64,000 bases of DNA from JADLBR01 sp020847615 (GTDB taxonomy: Bacteria > Verrucomicrobiota > Verrucomicrobiia > JADLBR01), in NCBI GenBank assembly GCA_026646655.1, contig JAPKHT010000010.1, positions 1 to 64,000 on the forward strand. The letters run 5' to 3'. This document shows, piece by piece, positions 50,844 through 60,778 of the stretch. A model generated the notes under the pieces. That model did not search any database. It saw only the letters and a program-made list of their open reading frames with translations, and was not told the origin of the DNA. A program made the translations under genes and the position numbers. The first letter of the stretch is position 1; each line of letters begins with the position of its first letter.

Positions 50844-52229
50844 ATGCGTCCGAACATACTGGTCGTGGATGACGAGAAGAACGCGCGGGAGGGGCTGCGG
50901 GCCGCGCTGGAGGACAAGTACGAGGTGTACGTCGCCGCGGACGGGGCGCAGGCGATGAACATCCTGGAGTCGGAGCGGATCGACCTGATGCTTTCGGACC
51001 TGAAGATGCCCGGGGAGGACGGGCTGCGGCTCATCGAGCGGGCGCTGGAATTGCCGCATCGTCCGGTGTGCCTGCTGATGACCGCGTACGGCAGCGTGGA
51101 GACCGCGGTCGAGGCGATGAAGAAGGGGGCGACGGATTACCTCGCCAAGCCGCTGAACTTGGACGAGGTGGAGCTGATCGTGGCGCACCACCTGAAGGCT
51201 AGGCGGCTGGAGAGCGAGAACCAGGAACTCCGGCGGAAGGTGGCGGAGCGGGAGGGGCTGGGGGAGATCATCGGGCGGTCGCCGGCGATCGTCGAGGTGC
51301 TGGACGTGGTCAGGCAGGTGGCGCCGTCGAGGGCGACGGTGCTGATCCAGGGGGAGAGCGGCACGGGCAAGGAGCTGGTGGCGAGGGCGTTGCACAACCT
51401 GAGCCCGAGGCGGGAGGCCCCGATGGTCACGGTGCACTGCGCGGCGCTGTCGCCGCAGTTGCTGGAGAGCGAGCTATTCGGGCACGAGCGCGGCGCGTTC
51501 ACGGGCGCGGTGGAGCGGAGGATCGGGCGCTTCGAGGCGGCCGACGGGGGAACGATCTTTCTGGACGAGATCGGCGAGATTGATCCGGCGACGCAGGTCA
51601 AGGTCCTGAGGGTGCTTGGCGAGCGGAGTTTCGAGCGGGTGGGGAGCACCAAGACGATCCACGTGGACGTGCGCCTGGTGGCTGCGACCAACAAGGATCT
51701 GAGGAGGCTCGTGGACGAGGGGAAATTCCGCGACGACCTCTTTTTCCGCCTGAACGTGGTGCCGATCCGGATGCCGCCGCTCAGGGAGCGGCCGGAGGAC
51801 ATCCCGCTGCTGGTGCGGGCCTTTCTTGCGGAGTTCAACAGGGAGAATGGCGCGAACGTGCGCGGTTTCAGCCGGGAGGCGACGGAGCGGATGCTCGCGT
51901 ACGGGTGGCCGGGCAATGTGCGGGAGCTGCGCACGGCGGTGGAGCATGCGGTGGTCCTGTGCCGGGGCGAGGAGGCGGGGCTTCGCGAGTTGCCGGCGGC
52001 GGTGCGGGGCGCGGGGGCGCCCGGGGAGGGGCGTGCCGCGGGCGGCGAAGAATTGAGTTGGGCAGACTCCGAAAAGCGTCTAATCGTGAAGGCCCTCGAG
52101 CAGACCGGCGGCAACCGGGCCGAGGCGGCCCGGCGGATGGGCATGAGCAGGCGGACGCTGCACCGGAAGCTCCACCAGTATGGCCTGGTGGGCGCGGCGG
52201 GGCCGCGGCGCGACGAGGGCAGGAGCTGA
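50844..52229 (+). CDS. NtrC-family sigma-54-dependent response regulator
   Basis: A 461-residue activator. The receiver has the acid pocket Asp9-Asp10, the phospho-acceptor Asp52 (SDLKMPGEDG), Thr80 and Lys102. The AAA+ domain has Walker A GESGTGKE, the sigma-54 contact loop GAFTGA and Walker B GTIFLDEIGEID, then a Fis-type helix-turn-helix (AEAARRMGMSRRTLHRKL). ATG 50844 gives the canonical MRPNILVVDD; the frame opens 7 codons earlier. It follows the kinase at once, so the two form a two-component pair. Target genes are unknown. The glycosyltransferase gene begins 4 bp after its stop. Confidence 0.95.
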   Translation: MRPNILVVDDEKNAREGLRAALEDKYEVYVAADGAQAMNILESERIDLMLSDLKMPGEDGLRLIERALELPHRPVCLLMTAYGSVETAVEAMKKGATDYLAKPLNLDEVELIVAHHLKARRLESENQELRRKVAEREGLGEIIGRSPAIVEVLDVVRQVAPSRATVLIQGESGTGKELVARALHNLSPRREAPMVTVHCAALSPQLLESELFGHERGAFTGAVERRIGRFEAADGGTIFLDEIGEIDPATQVKVLRVLGERSFERVGSTKTIHVDVRLVAATNKDLRRLVDEGKFRDDLFFRLNVVPIRMPPLRERPEDIPLLVRAFLAEFNRENGANVRGFSREATERMLAYGWPGNVRELRTAVEHAVVLCRGEEAGLRELPAAVRGAGAPGEGRAAGGEELSWADSEKRLIVKALEQTGGNRAEAARRMGMSRRTLHRKLHQYGLVGAAGPRRDEGRS

Positions 52230-52233
52230 CAGG

Positions 52234-54042
52234 ATGGCTGTACAGGATGCGATATTCTCGCTTGAGGCGGGGCGCGGCAAACGCGTGATGCAATGGGTTT
52301 CGGTGGGCATTGTCATCATGGCGCTGGTCCTCGTGCACATGGCGAGCCAGTTTCGCGGTCTGCGGCACGAGCGCGCGATGGATCAGGCGCAGCTGGCGAG
52401 GAACATCGCGCGCGGCGATGGGTTCGTGACCTCCGTGCTGCGCCCGCTGGAGCTGTCCGAGAAGCTGAAGCGGGAGAATGGGGGGGTGCTGCGGGTGGCC
52501 GCGGTGGCGCCGGGCAAGATGGAGGAGACGCGGCAGGCGCCGCTCTATCCGCTGGCGCTGGCCGGCGTGTTCAAGCTGACATTTCAGAGTTTCGACTACA
52601 GCCTGGGGGCGGCCGAGGGGGGAGGCGGGGTGCAGCACTATTTTCCGGAGCGGGTGATCGCGGGGTTTGGGTTGCTTTGCCTGCTTGGGGCGGCGGGATT
52701 CTTGTACGCGGTGGGGTGCTCGATGTTCGATAGGAAGGCGGCGATCCTGGCGGTGCTGTTCTTTCTGGGCGCGGATTCGGTCTGGCAGCTTGCGCTGGGT
52801 GGGCTGGACGCGTGCTTCATGATGCTGCTGCTGGGGGCATCGGTCTGGGCGTGGCACCGCGCGCTGCTGCTGGAAGAGGAGGCGGCGGGCGAGGGGGCGC
52901 TGGGCTGGGTGGCGCTGGGCGCGGGCCTCCAGTCGCTGATGGTGCTGGGCCGCTATGGCTGGTGGTGGGTGGTTCTGCCCACGGGGCTGCTGGCGTTCCT
53001 ATTTTTCCGGAATCGGGGCGCGGCGCTCGGCGTGGTGATCGCGGTGTGGCTCGCGGTGCCGGCGGCATGGTTCCTGCGCAACATGATGGTGGCGGGCAAT
53101 CCGCTGGGCACGGCGATCTGGGTGCCGCTCGAGGGCACGGACCTGTTCCCGGGGGACACGCTGTGGAATTTCTTCAGGCCGGACGCCGGCAGGGCCACGC
53201 TGAAGAAGTTCGTGGGTCGGGTGCTGACCAATTCGCGGGGCTGGCTGGAGGCGTATCCGGTCGCGAGCGGGAGCCTGGTGGGGGCGTGTTTCTTCCTGGT
53301 GGCGCTGATGCACCGGTTCCGGCGGGTGCGGGCGGAGGGGCTGAAGTGGTGGGGGGTGCTGGCGTCGGCGGCGGCGGTGATGGGTGGTTCGCTCGGGTAC
53401 GTGGCGGGGTTCACGGCGGAGGACCCGGCCAACATGCTGGTGGTGTTCGCGCCGGTGTATGCGCTCTACGGGGCGGCGATGCTGCTCGTGGTCGTCGACC
53501 GCGCGCAACTCGAGATCGTGGAGCTGAGGCGGGGGCTTCTGGCATTCGCGGTGTGCCTCAACGCGGCGCCGCTGGTGCTGCGGATCTTGCCGCCGCAGGA
53601 GCCCCCGGTCTGCTGGCCCCCGTACCTCGGACAGGTGATCAGGCTGGCCGGCGGTTTCTTCGAGAAGGGCGAGGTGGTGGCCACCGACATGCCTGAGGCG
53701 CTGGCGTGGTACGCGGACCGGCGGGCGCTGGCGTTGCCGCGCGGGGTGAAAGATTTCAACGAGATCAACGACTTCGTGCTCTCGGGCGCCACGAAGGGGC
53801 TGCTGTTCTCGCCGGAGACCCTGGACGGGAGGCTCTTCACCGAGGTGCTGAGCGGGCGCGGGCGGGAGTGGGCGGCGATGTTCCTGCAGCGGCGGGTGCC
53901 GGAGCTGTTCCCGCTGACGGCCATGACGGCGCTGCCGCCGCGGCTGGGCGACATGTTTGGCTACCTGCTTTTTGCCGACAGGGCGCGGTGGCAGAAGGCG
54001 GAGCCGGCACCGCCCCAAGAGGGCGCGCCGGCGGTGCAGTGA
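52234..54042 (+). CDS. GT39/ArnT-like membrane glycosyltransferase
   Basis: A 602-residue multi-helix protein. The first helix (about 18-37) is followed by the extracytoplasmic loop FRGLRHERAMDQAQLARNIA, whose Asp fits the catalytic position in the GT39/GT83 fold. About ten more hydrophobic segments follow, then a soluble C-terminal domain starting near residue 470 (VVATDMPEALAWYADRRALAL). Such enzymes transfer sugars from polyprenyl-phosphate donors outside the membrane to protein or lipid. ATG 52234 has AGGAG eight bases upstream and starts 4 bp after the regulator stop, so translation may be coupled. Acceptor and donor are unknown. Confidence 0.78.
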   Translation: MAVQDAIFSLEAGRGKRVMQWVSVGIVIMALVLVHMASQFRGLRHERAMDQAQLARNIARGDGFVTSVLRPLELSEKLKRENGGVLRVAAVAPGKMEETRQAPLYPLALAGVFKLTFQSFDYSLGAAEGGGGVQHYFPERVIAGFGLLCLLGAAGFLYAVGCSMFDRKAAILAVLFFLGADSVWQLALGGLDACFMMLLLGASVWAWHRALLLEEEAAGEGALGWVALGAGLQSLMVLGRYGWWWVVLPTGLLAFLFFRNRGAALGVVIAVWLAVPAAWFLRNMMVAGNPLGTAIWVPLEGTDLFPGDTLWNFFRPDAGRATLKKFVGRVLTNSRGWLEAYPVASGSLVGACFFLVALMHRFRRVRAEGLKWWGVLASAAAVMGGSLGYVAGFTAEDPANMLVVFAPVYALYGAAMLLVVVDRAQLEIVELRRGLLAFAVCLNAAPLVLRILPPQEPPVCWPPYLGQVIRLAGGFFEKGEVVATDMPEALAWYADRRALALPRGVKDFNEINDFVLSGATKGLLFSPETLDGRLFTEVLSGRGREWAAMFLQRRVPELFPLTAMTALPPRLGDMFGYLLFADRARWQKAEPAPPQEGAPAVQ

Positions 54043-54068
54043 GCGGCGCGGAGGGAGGCGTTCTGGCG

Positions 54069-55034
54069 ATGAGCGAGGGCATGGCGGACTTGAGGATATT
54101 TGGTGGCACGGCCCACCCGCAGCTTTCGGAGCGCATCGCGCGCGCGGTGGGCACGCCGCTCGGCGACCTGACGGTGACGTCGTTTCCGGACGGCGAGACC
54201 TTCGTCAAGATCAACGAGAACATCCGCGGGAGGGACGTGTTCATCGTGCAGCCGACCTGTCCGCCGACCAACCAGAACCTGATGGAGTTGCTCATCATCA
54301 TCGACGCGGCGAGGCGGGCGAGCGCGGCGAGGATCACGGCGGTGCTGCCGTTCTACGGCTACGCGAGGCAGGACCGCAAGGATCAGCCGCGGGTGCCGAT
54401 CACCGCGAAGCTGGTGGCGAACCTGCTGGTCGCGGCGGGCACCAACCGGGTGCTGACGCTGGATCTGCACGCGCAGCAGATCCAGGGTTTTTTCGACATC
54501 CCGGTGGATCACCTCTACGCGCTGCCGGTTTTCTTCGAGCACCTCAAGCGGCGCCAGCTGGACAATCTGGTGGTGGTGAGCCCGGACATGGGTGCGCTGA
54601 AGATGGCGTCGGCGTACGCGCAGGCGCTCGGGGCGGACGTGGCGATCGTGGGCAAGCGGCGCAAGTCGGCGACGGAGGTGGAGCACGGCCACCTGATCGG
54701 CGACGTGCAGGGGCGGAACGTGCTGATGATGGACGACATCACGGAGACCGCGGGGACCATCTGCAGCGCGGCGCGCGTGCTGAAGGATCACGGGGCGCGG
54801 CAGATCCTGGCGGGCGTCTCGCACGCGCTGCTGAACCGGACGGCCCAGGAGCGGCTGCGGGAGTCGTGCATCGACGAGCTGATCACGACCAACAGCACGC
54901 CGCAGAAAGAGTCGGGGGATTTCAGGCTGACGGTGCTTTGCGTGGCCGACCTCTTGGCCGAGGCGATCAAGCGCATTCACTGCGGCGAGTCGGTGACATC
55001 GCTCTTCCGGATCGGCGGGGCGACGGGCACGTGA
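54069..55034 (+). CDS. prs: Ribose-phosphate pyrophosphokinase
   Basis: A 321-residue PRPP synthetase (ATP plus ribose 5-phosphate to PRPP), supplying nucleotide, His and Trp synthesis. Motifs: FPDGETFVKINENIRGRDVF, the flexible loop YGYARQDRKDQPR, the metal/ATP site LTLDLHAQQIQGFF and the regulatory-domain KRRKSATEVEHGHLIGDV. The ribose-phosphate loop reads MDDITETAGTI, where Glu replaces the more usual Asp of DDIxDTxGT. ATG 54069 is preferred because GGAGG lies about nine bases upstream and the length is normal; the frame is open for 121 codons more. The AsmA-like gene follows after 34 bp. Confidence 0.95.
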   Translation: MSEGMADLRIFGGTAHPQLSERIARAVGTPLGDLTVTSFPDGETFVKINENIRGRDVFIVQPTCPPTNQNLMELLIIIDAARRASAARITAVLPFYGYARQDRKDQPRVPITAKLVANLLVAAGTNRVLTLDLHAQQIQGFFDIPVDHLYALPVFFEHLKRRQLDNLVVVSPDMGALKMASAYAQALGADVAIVGKRRKSATEVEHGHLIGDVQGRNVLMMDDITETAGTICSAARVLKDHGARQILAGVSHALLNRTAQERLRESCIDELITTNSTPQKESGDFRLTVLCVADLLAEAIKRIHCGESVTSLFRIGGATGT

Positions 55035-55068
55035 TCGCGGTGCCGGGGCGAGGGCGGGAGATCCTGGG

Positions 55069-58000
55069 ATGAGGGCGTGGCTCCTTGTGGCTTTGGCCGT
55101 GGCGGCCGCCGCGGTGGCGCTGGCCTATCTGGGCACCGACGACGCCTTCCGGGGGCTGTGGTTCCCGAAACTCGCGGAAGTGGCGGGGGTGGAGGCGAGC
55201 GCGGCGGAGGCGACGTGGGATCCGCTCTCCGGGTTCACGGCGAAGGGCGTGAGATTTTCTGGGAAAGGGGGCATCGCGGGTGAGATCGAGGAGATCCAGG
55301 CATCGTGGAATCCGGCGGAGATCTTCCGGGCGACGGTGGCGCTGAACTCGCTTTCGGTGACCGGGGCGCGGGTGGAGTGGCGCACCGGCAAGAGGGGCGG
55401 CGGGGGCGGAGGGGGCGACAAGGATGAGGCGGCGCGGAGGGGGGGGCCGACCGTGCTGGGCTTTGCGGTGGAGTGCGGGCCGGTGGCGCTGCGGCGGATC
55501 GAGGTGGTGGCCCGGGCACCGCGCGGGGGGCTGTGCATGACCAACCGGATCGAGTCGATCGAGCTGTCCGGGTGGCGCCCAGGGTCGGAGGTTCGCGCGA
55601 AGGCGCGGGTGGGCATGGCGGGCAGCCTGTGGGAGGGGCTGGAGCTGGAGGGCGGGCTACTCTCCTGCGACATGAAGCTGTCGCTGAACCCCAAGCTGGA
55701 GATCAATGGCGCGGAGGGGTGGGTGAGGTTCGGCGAGTGCCGGGGGCGGAGCGGCGAGATGCGGCTGGACGGGCTGGAGTTCGAGCAGACGATCCAGCTG
55801 ACGCCGTATTGGCTGAGGAGCGCGGTGGCGACGGCCTCGATGAAGGGGCGTCCGCTGGGCCGGTGCGCGGCCAACGGGGCGGTGGACTTCAATCTCAAGA
55901 CCTGCGACCTGGTCGTGCTGGTCGAGGGCATCGATCCGGAGCTGGTGAGCGCGGTGACGGCATCGCGCGGGCTCTGGATGACGAAGGGGACGATGCGGGT
56001 GACGGGTCAGTATCAGGTGCTGAAGGCGTCGCGGCGGATCCAGGGTGACGCGGAGATGAAGGGCGCGTGCTTTGACCGGAAGGCCGGGGCGTCGGCGTTT
56101 CCCCCGATCGAGGGGCGGTGCGCGTTTGCGGCGGAGCATTTTCCCGACGCACGGGAGCTCGTTTTGGAGCGGGCGCAGGTCTCACTGGTGGAGGGGGACA
56201 GCGTGGTGGCCGCGGCTGGACTCGATCGGCCGATGCGGCTCTCCTGGGGCAAGCAGGCGCAGCGGGGGGAGGCCGCGGAGCTGGCACTGCGCGTGCCGGA
56301 GACCGACTTGCGGCGGCTGGCGCACTTTGTGGAGGCGGCATGCGGTGCCCGTTTGCAGGGGGGGATCGTGGGGGGGCGCGGGCGACTGGTGGCGATGCCG
56401 GGTGGGCGCGAGGTGCGGTGGGAGGGTTCGCTTGCGGCGCGGGATCTCGTGGGCGACTGGCGGGGGGAGTCCTTGGCGGGGATGGCGGTGAGCGCGGGGT
56501 CCTCCGGTCGCTGGATGGGCGAGGCGGTCCTGGAGGTGTCGAACGCCGCGGTGAGGGTGGAGGGGCCGCCGGAGAAAAGCGCGGTGATTTGGCTGTCGGG
56601 CGCGCGTTCGGGCAAGGGCGAGACGTGGAAGCTGGGCGGATCGCTGGGTAGAGATTGGCTGCGCGGCTGGGCCAACCCGAGGTTTGGCGTCACGGGGGGA
56701 AGCGTTGAAGGCAGCGCGGAGGTGGTGCGTTCGACGAATGGGACGGGCGCCGTAAAGTGGGTGGCCGCGGGCAAGGGACTGGCGGGCGAAGGGGGGCCGA
56801 TCCGATTGGAGGATTTGGGCATCGAGGTGCGCGGCGAGGTCGCGATGGGGGCGGGTGAGGAGCGGGTGTGCCGGGCGAGCGTGGTTGTGCGTCCCGGGGG
56901 CGATGGCCCGCCCTGCGAGTTATTGGTTGAGGGGCCGTGGCGCGATGGGCTGGGGGGTGGCCGCATCGAGGCGAGGCTCCGCGGCTGGGGGGAAGAGGGT
57001 CTCGCGCGCGTCTTGCGGCCCGGGCCGGCATCGAGGGTGTGCGCGGGAAAGGGCCTGGAGGGGCTGGTCGTGATCCAGAGGGTGCCCGGCAAGTGGGCGG
57101 TCGATGGGATGGTCGCTTTGCGCGAGACCGGGAGCGCGGGCGGAGCGCGCGGGAAGGACCCGGCGGTGGATCTGGTGCTCGCCCTCAAGGGCGGGGTGGG
57201 GAGCGGCCGTGTCGACATCGAGAGCGGCTCATTTTCCGCAGGGCGAGTGGGCGACTCGGAAAACCGGCTCGCCGTGTCGGGGGGATTCCGGACGGATGGC
57301 CAAGGGGTGGACCTGACGATCACCGCGCCCGTGTTTGATCCGAAACCGATCCTCCCATTGCTGGCGGCGTGGGGGGCCGAGTCGGATGGTGGTGTGGCGC
57401 GGGATGAGGGGCCGGGTGCGGCGCCCGCGGTGGGCGAGGTTCCCGGGCCCGATGGGGGACGACGCGATGTGCCCGACGGACAGGTGGCCGGGGCTCAAGA
57501 TGGCCGATTGGGCTTCGCGATCGAGCGCCTGCTGCTTTGCGACGTGGAGGCCAAGCTCACGGGGCAGATCGTGAAATCGGGATCGCGCTGGCGGGATGGG
57601 GTCGCGTCACTGATTTCGGGTTCCGGTCAATTGGTGTGCCGGATGGGGTGGCCCAAGCCCGGCGCGTGGGAGGCGGAGGCCAGGGCGGATGCATTTCCCG
57701 CGAAGGCCGCGGGGCCATTCGTGGCGGCCCCGTCCGATTTTCTCGATGGCGTCGTGAGCGGCGACGCGCGGCTTGCGGGTGGGGGGGGATGGCGCCCCGA
57801 GTCATTGCGCGGCGCGGGGCGGGTCTCGTGGTCCGGAGCCCGGGGCGAGCGGTTGCCCGCGATCCGGTCGTTCCTGAAGTCGGCGGCGAAGCGGGTCACG
57901 CCCGAATTGGCGGAGTGCCGGGTGTCCGGGCTTGCGGGGTCGTTCGAGGTGACCGGAGGCGACTGGCGGAGCCAGGATCTGCTGCTCTCTGGCGACCTGA

Positions 58001-58329
58001 TGAAGCTCTGGTATTCGGGGGGCGTGGACCATCGCGGGCGAGTCGATGGCGAGGCTCGCTTTGCCGGAAAGACCGACATGATGCGGCGCGCGCGCGTGCG
58101 ACTGGGCGACGTCGAGGTCGGCGGGTCAACGTTCGTTGCGTTTGGCCGACCCGATGGCGAGTTCACCGTGCTGCCCGGGTCGCTGCCGGTGCGAGGCGAC
58201 ATGGGCGGGGAGCTCGAGGCGGACTGGGACGGGTGGCTGAAGTCGGTTGGGCTGGGCGCGTTCTCGGGCCTGATCGAGGGCCTGGGCGGCTCTCCGGGAA
58301 GAACGCGTGATGACGGGCGCGAGAAGTGA
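55069..58329 (+). CDS. Large AsmA/YhdP-like envelope protein
   Basis: A 1086-residue protein with a single N-terminal membrane anchor (LLVALAVAAAAVALAYLG) and a long repetitive beta-strand body, the layout of AsmA/TamB/YhdP-type proteins now thought to carry lipid between membranes. N-terminal features are FTAKGVRFSGKGGIAGEIEEI and WNPAEIFRATVALNSLSVTG, the AsmA-like repeat of a functional strand followed by the operator or layer name. Gly-rich inserts occur at about 108-120. The final part (GLGAFSGLIEGLGGSPG) is short of the classic C-terminal domain. Assignment is by layout and not by a specific motif. It sits between prs and argC without clear functional link. Confidence 0.62.
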   Translation: MRAWLLVALAVAAAAVALAYLGTDDAFRGLWFPKLAEVAGVEASAAEATWDPLSGFTAKGVRFSGKGGIAGEIEEIQASWNPAEIFRATVALNSLSVTGARVEWRTGKRGGGGGGGDKDEAARRGGPTVLGFAVECGPVALRRIEVVARAPRGGLCMTNRIESIELSGWRPGSEVRAKARVGMAGSLWEGLELEGGLLSCDMKLSLNPKLEINGAEGWVRFGECRGRSGEMRLDGLEFEQTIQLTPYWLRSAVATASMKGRPLGRCAANGAVDFNLKTCDLVVLVEGIDPELVSAVTASRGLWMTKGTMRVTGQYQVLKASRRIQGDAEMKGACFDRKAGASAFPPIEGRCAFAAEHFPDARELVLERAQVSLVEGDSVVAAAGLDRPMRLSWGKQAQRGEAAELALRVPETDLRRLAHFVEAACGARLQGGIVGGRGRLVAMPGGREVRWEGSLAARDLVGDWRGESLAGMAVSAGSSGRWMGEAVLEVSNAAVRVEGPPEKSAVIWLSGARSGKGETWKLGGSLGRDWLRGWANPRFGVTGGSVEGSAEVVRSTNGTGAVKWVAAGKGLAGEGGPIRLEDLGIEVRGEVAMGAGEERVCRASVVVRPGGDGPPCELLVEGPWRDGLGGGRIEARLRGWGEEGLARVLRPGPASRVCAGKGLEGLVVIQRVPGKWAVDGMVALRETGSAGGARGKDPAVDLVLALKGGVGSGRVDIESGSFSAGRVGDSENRLAVSGGFRTDGQGVDLTITAPVFDPKPILPLLAAWGAESDGGVARDEGPGAAPAVGEVPGPDGGRRDVPDGQVAGAQDGRLGFAIERLLLCDVEAKLTGQIVKSGSRWRDGVASLISGSGQLVCRMGWPKPGAWEAEARADAFPAKAAGPFVAAPSDFLDGVVSGDARLAGGGGWRPESLRGAGRVSWSGARGERLPAIRSFLKSAAKRVTPELAECRVSGLAGSFEVTGGDWRSQDLLLSGDLMKLWYSGGVDHRGRVDGEARFAGKTDMMRRARVRLGDVEVGGSTFVAFGRPDGEFTVLPGSLPVRGDMGGELEADWDGWLKSVGLGAFSGLIEGLGGSPGRTRDDGREK

Positions 58330-58399
58330 AAGGCGCGCGCCGCCGCGATTCGGATTTGACGGGCGGATGATTCGGCCCAAGCATTGAAAGCCTCTGATC

Positions 58400-59440
58400 A
58401 TGTCATCTGGAAGACTCCGAGCGGCGGTGGTGGGTGCGTCGGGCTACACGGGCGAGAAACTACTGAAGATACTGGCGGGACATCCGCGGGTCGAGGTGGC
58501 GTTCGCGAGCTCGCGGCAGCACGCGGGCCGGTCGCTCTCGGACGTGTTTCCGGAGATCGCGCTGGGCGGTGCGCCGCTGTGTTTTGGCGAGCCGGATCCG
58601 GGGAAGATCTGCGCGGCGGCGGAGGTGGCATTTCTGGCGTTGCCGCACGGCGAGTCCGCGAAGATCGCGGCGCCGCTGCTCGCGTCGGGCCTTCGGGTGC
58701 TTGACCTGAGCGCGGACCTGCGGCTGAAGGACCGGGCGGTCTACCGCGAGTACTATGGCGTGGATGCGCCGGGCCAGGACCTGATTGACGCGGCGGTCTA
58801 CGGGAGCCCGGAGACCAACCGGGGGGCGCTGGCCGGGGCGCGCCTGGTGGCGGTGCCGGGCTGCTATCCGACATCGGTGTTGCTGGCGCTGGCGCCGGCG
58901 CTGGCTGGCGGGCTGGTGGACCCCGCGTCGGTCATCGTCTCTTCGGCGAGTTCACCCACGGGCGCCGGTCGGAAAGTCGAGGCGGCCTATCTGTTCGCGG
59001 AGTGCCACGAGAACATGCGCGCGTACGGGGTCGTGGGACACCGGCACACGCCGGAGATGGAGCAGGAACTCTCGCGCGTCGCGGGCGAGGGCGTGACGGT
59101 GCAGTTCGTGCCGCACCTCGTGCCGCTCAATGCCGGAATTCACACGACGGTGGTCGCCTCCTGCCGCGGCGCGATGCCCGGGCAGGCGGCGCTGGACGGG
59201 CTCTACCGGGATTACTATCGCGGGGCGCCGTTCGTGCGCGTGTGCGCGGGGCGCCTGCCGGAGGTGAGGCGCGTGGCGGGGACAAACGTCTGCGAGGTGG
59301 CCGCGCGGGCCGACGCGAGGACGGGTCGGCTGCTGTTTTTCTCCGCGGAGGACAATCTGGTGAAGGGGGCCGCCGGTCAGGCGGTGCAGTGTCTGAACAT
59401 CATCATGGGCTGGAAGGAGGAGGAGGGGTTGGTTTTATGA
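58400..59440 (+). CDS. argC: N-acetyl-gamma-glutamyl-phosphate reductase
   Basis: A 346-residue ArgC, which reduces N-acetylglutamyl phosphate to the semialdehyde in arginine synthesis. The NADP-binding motif is GASGYTGEKLLKIL at residues 13-26. The catalytic Cys is in VAVPGCYPTSVLLAL, the substrate loop SSASSPTGAGRKVEAAY follows, and HRHTPEMEQEL supplies the His. The length and N-terminus are standard. It overlaps argJ by 4 bp (ATGA), so the two are translationally coupled. No other arg genes are in the window. Confidence 0.97.
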   Translation: MSSGRLRAAVVGASGYTGEKLLKILAGHPRVEVAFASSRQHAGRSLSDVFPEIALGGAPLCFGEPDPGKICAAAEVAFLALPHGESAKIAAPLLASGLRVLDLSADLRLKDRAVYREYYGVDAPGQDLIDAAVYGSPETNRGALAGARLVAVPGCYPTSVLLALAPALAGGLVDPASVIVSSASSPTGAGRKVEAAYLFAECHENMRAYGVVGHRHTPEMEQELSRVAGEGVTVQFVPHLVPLNAGIHTTVVASCRGAMPGQAALDGLYRDYYRGAPFVRVCAGRLPEVRRVAGTNVCEVAARADARTGRLLFFSAEDNLVKGAAGQAVQCLNIIMGWKEEEGLVL

Positions 59441-60651
59441 GAAAGACCGTTTTTCGGGTGGTGAAGGGGGGCGGGGTGACCTCGCCGAAGGGCTTCCGCG
59501 CCTCGGGTGTGCGGTGCGGGATCAAGCGGGCGCGGCGGCCGGATTTCGCGATGATCGCGAGCGACACGACGGCGGTGGCGAGCGGCGTGTTCACCACGAA
59601 CCAGATCAAGGCGGCGCCCGTCCGGGTGTCGATGGGCCACATCCGGGGGCAGAAGGCGCGGGCGATCGTGGCCAACAGCGGCAATGCGAATGCCTGCACC
59701 GGGGTCGAGGGCATCGCGGATGCGAAGGAGACGGCGGCGCTGACGGCGCGGGTGCTGGGCTGTTCGGCATCGCAGTTGCTCGTGTGCTCGACGGGGCGCA
59801 TCGGGCGGAGGCTGCCGATGGAGAAGATCCGCCAGGGGATACTGAAGGCGTTCCACGCGCTTTCCCGGTCGGGCGGCGCCCGCGCGGCGCGGGCGATCAT
59901 GACGTCCGACACCGCGCGGAAGGAGATCGCGGTCAGTTTCCTGATCGGGGGCCGGCGCGTGACCATCGGCGCGTGCGCGAAAGGGGCCGGGATGATCGAC
60001 CCGAACATGGCGACCATGCTGTGTTTCGTGACGACCGATGCGGTGATCGACGCCAGGACGCTGAACCGCTGCCTGCGCGAGGCGGTGGACGAGTCGTTTA
60101 ACAGGATCACGGTCGATGGTGACATGAGCACCAATGACACCGTGCTGATGCTCGCAAACGGCGCGAGCGGGAATCCGCCCCTGCGCGGCTATCACCCGGA
60201 GCTGCCGCGGTTCCAGCAGGCCCTGAACCACGTGCTGAAGGACTTGGCGCGCAAGATCGTTTCGGATGGCGAGGGGGTGACCCGCGTGGTCGAGGTGGCG
60301 GTCACGGGCGCGGCATCGCAGCTGGACGCGCGGCGCGCGGCCGTGGCGGTCGCGAAGTCCACGCTGGTCAAGACGGCGTGGGCCGGGGGCGACCCGAATT
60401 GGGGTCGGCTGATGGCGGCGCTGGGCTATTCGGGGGCCCGGGTGCGCGAGGAGCTGGTGGACATCTGTTTTGATGGGGTCTCTGCCGTGCGGGGGGGGCA
60501 GCTCGGGCGCTGTCCGGAGTCGCGGCTGAAGGCGAGCGTTAGCAAGCCGAGGTTCAAGGTGATGATCAACCTGCACCTGGGCGAGGGCGAGCACACCGTC
60601 TACACGACCGACATGACCGTCGAGTACGTGCGCTTGAACATGAGCGAATAG
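59437..60651 (+). CDS. argJ: Bifunctional ornithine acetyltransferase / N-acetylglutamate synthase
   Basis: A 404-residue ArgJ. It transfers acetyl from N-acetylornithine to glutamate and, in bifunctional forms, also uses acetyl-CoA. The self-cleavage site is intact: DPNMATMLCF, with nucleophile Thr193. Other family segments are FTTNQIKAAPV, ANSGNANACTG and KTAWAGGDPNWGRLMAA. ATG 59437 overlaps the argC stop; the frame is open further upstream but that lies inside argC. Presence of argJ implies the cyclic (acetyl-recycling) arginine route. Confidence 0.97.
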   Translation: MRKTVFRVVKGGGVTSPKGFRASGVRCGIKRARRPDFAMIASDTTAVASGVFTTNQIKAAPVRVSMGHIRGQKARAIVANSGNANACTGVEGIADAKETAALTARVLGCSASQLLVCSTGRIGRRLPMEKIRQGILKAFHALSRSGGARAARAIMTSDTARKEIAVSFLIGGRRVTIGACAKGAGMIDPNMATMLCFVTTDAVIDARTLNRCLREAVDESFNRITVDGDMSTNDTVLMLANGASGNPPLRGYHPELPRFQQALNHVLKDLARKIVSDGEGVTRVVEVAVTGAASQLDARRAAVAVAKSTLVKTAWAGGDPNWGRLMAALGYSGARVREELVDICFDGVSAVRGGQLGRCPESRLKASVSKPRFKVMINLHLGEGEHTVYTTDMTVEYVRLNMSE

Positions 60652-60756
60652 GTGGCGCGCGGGGTCCTGTTCGCCGGGCGCCGCGGCGAATCATGAGCGC
60701 AATTTTGCTCGCGGGGGCGCCCGCGCCTGTCTAATAATTAGCACCCATGGCGATGA

Positions 60757-60773
60757 TCGGCTTGAGGGTTGCA
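60757..60773 (+). promoter_or_regulatory. Weak sigma-54 promoter-like sequence
   Basis: TCGGCTTGAGGGTTGCA matches the sigma-54 consensus YTGGCACGRNNNTTGCW at 11 of 14 specified positions, with GG (60759-60760) and GC (60771-60772) in the right spacing. Transcription would begin near 60784, just inside the frame annotated from 60779, so it would serve only if translation starts at ATG 60806. Presented as a low-confidence candidate. Confidence 0.25.
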
Positions 60774-60778
60774 TAACT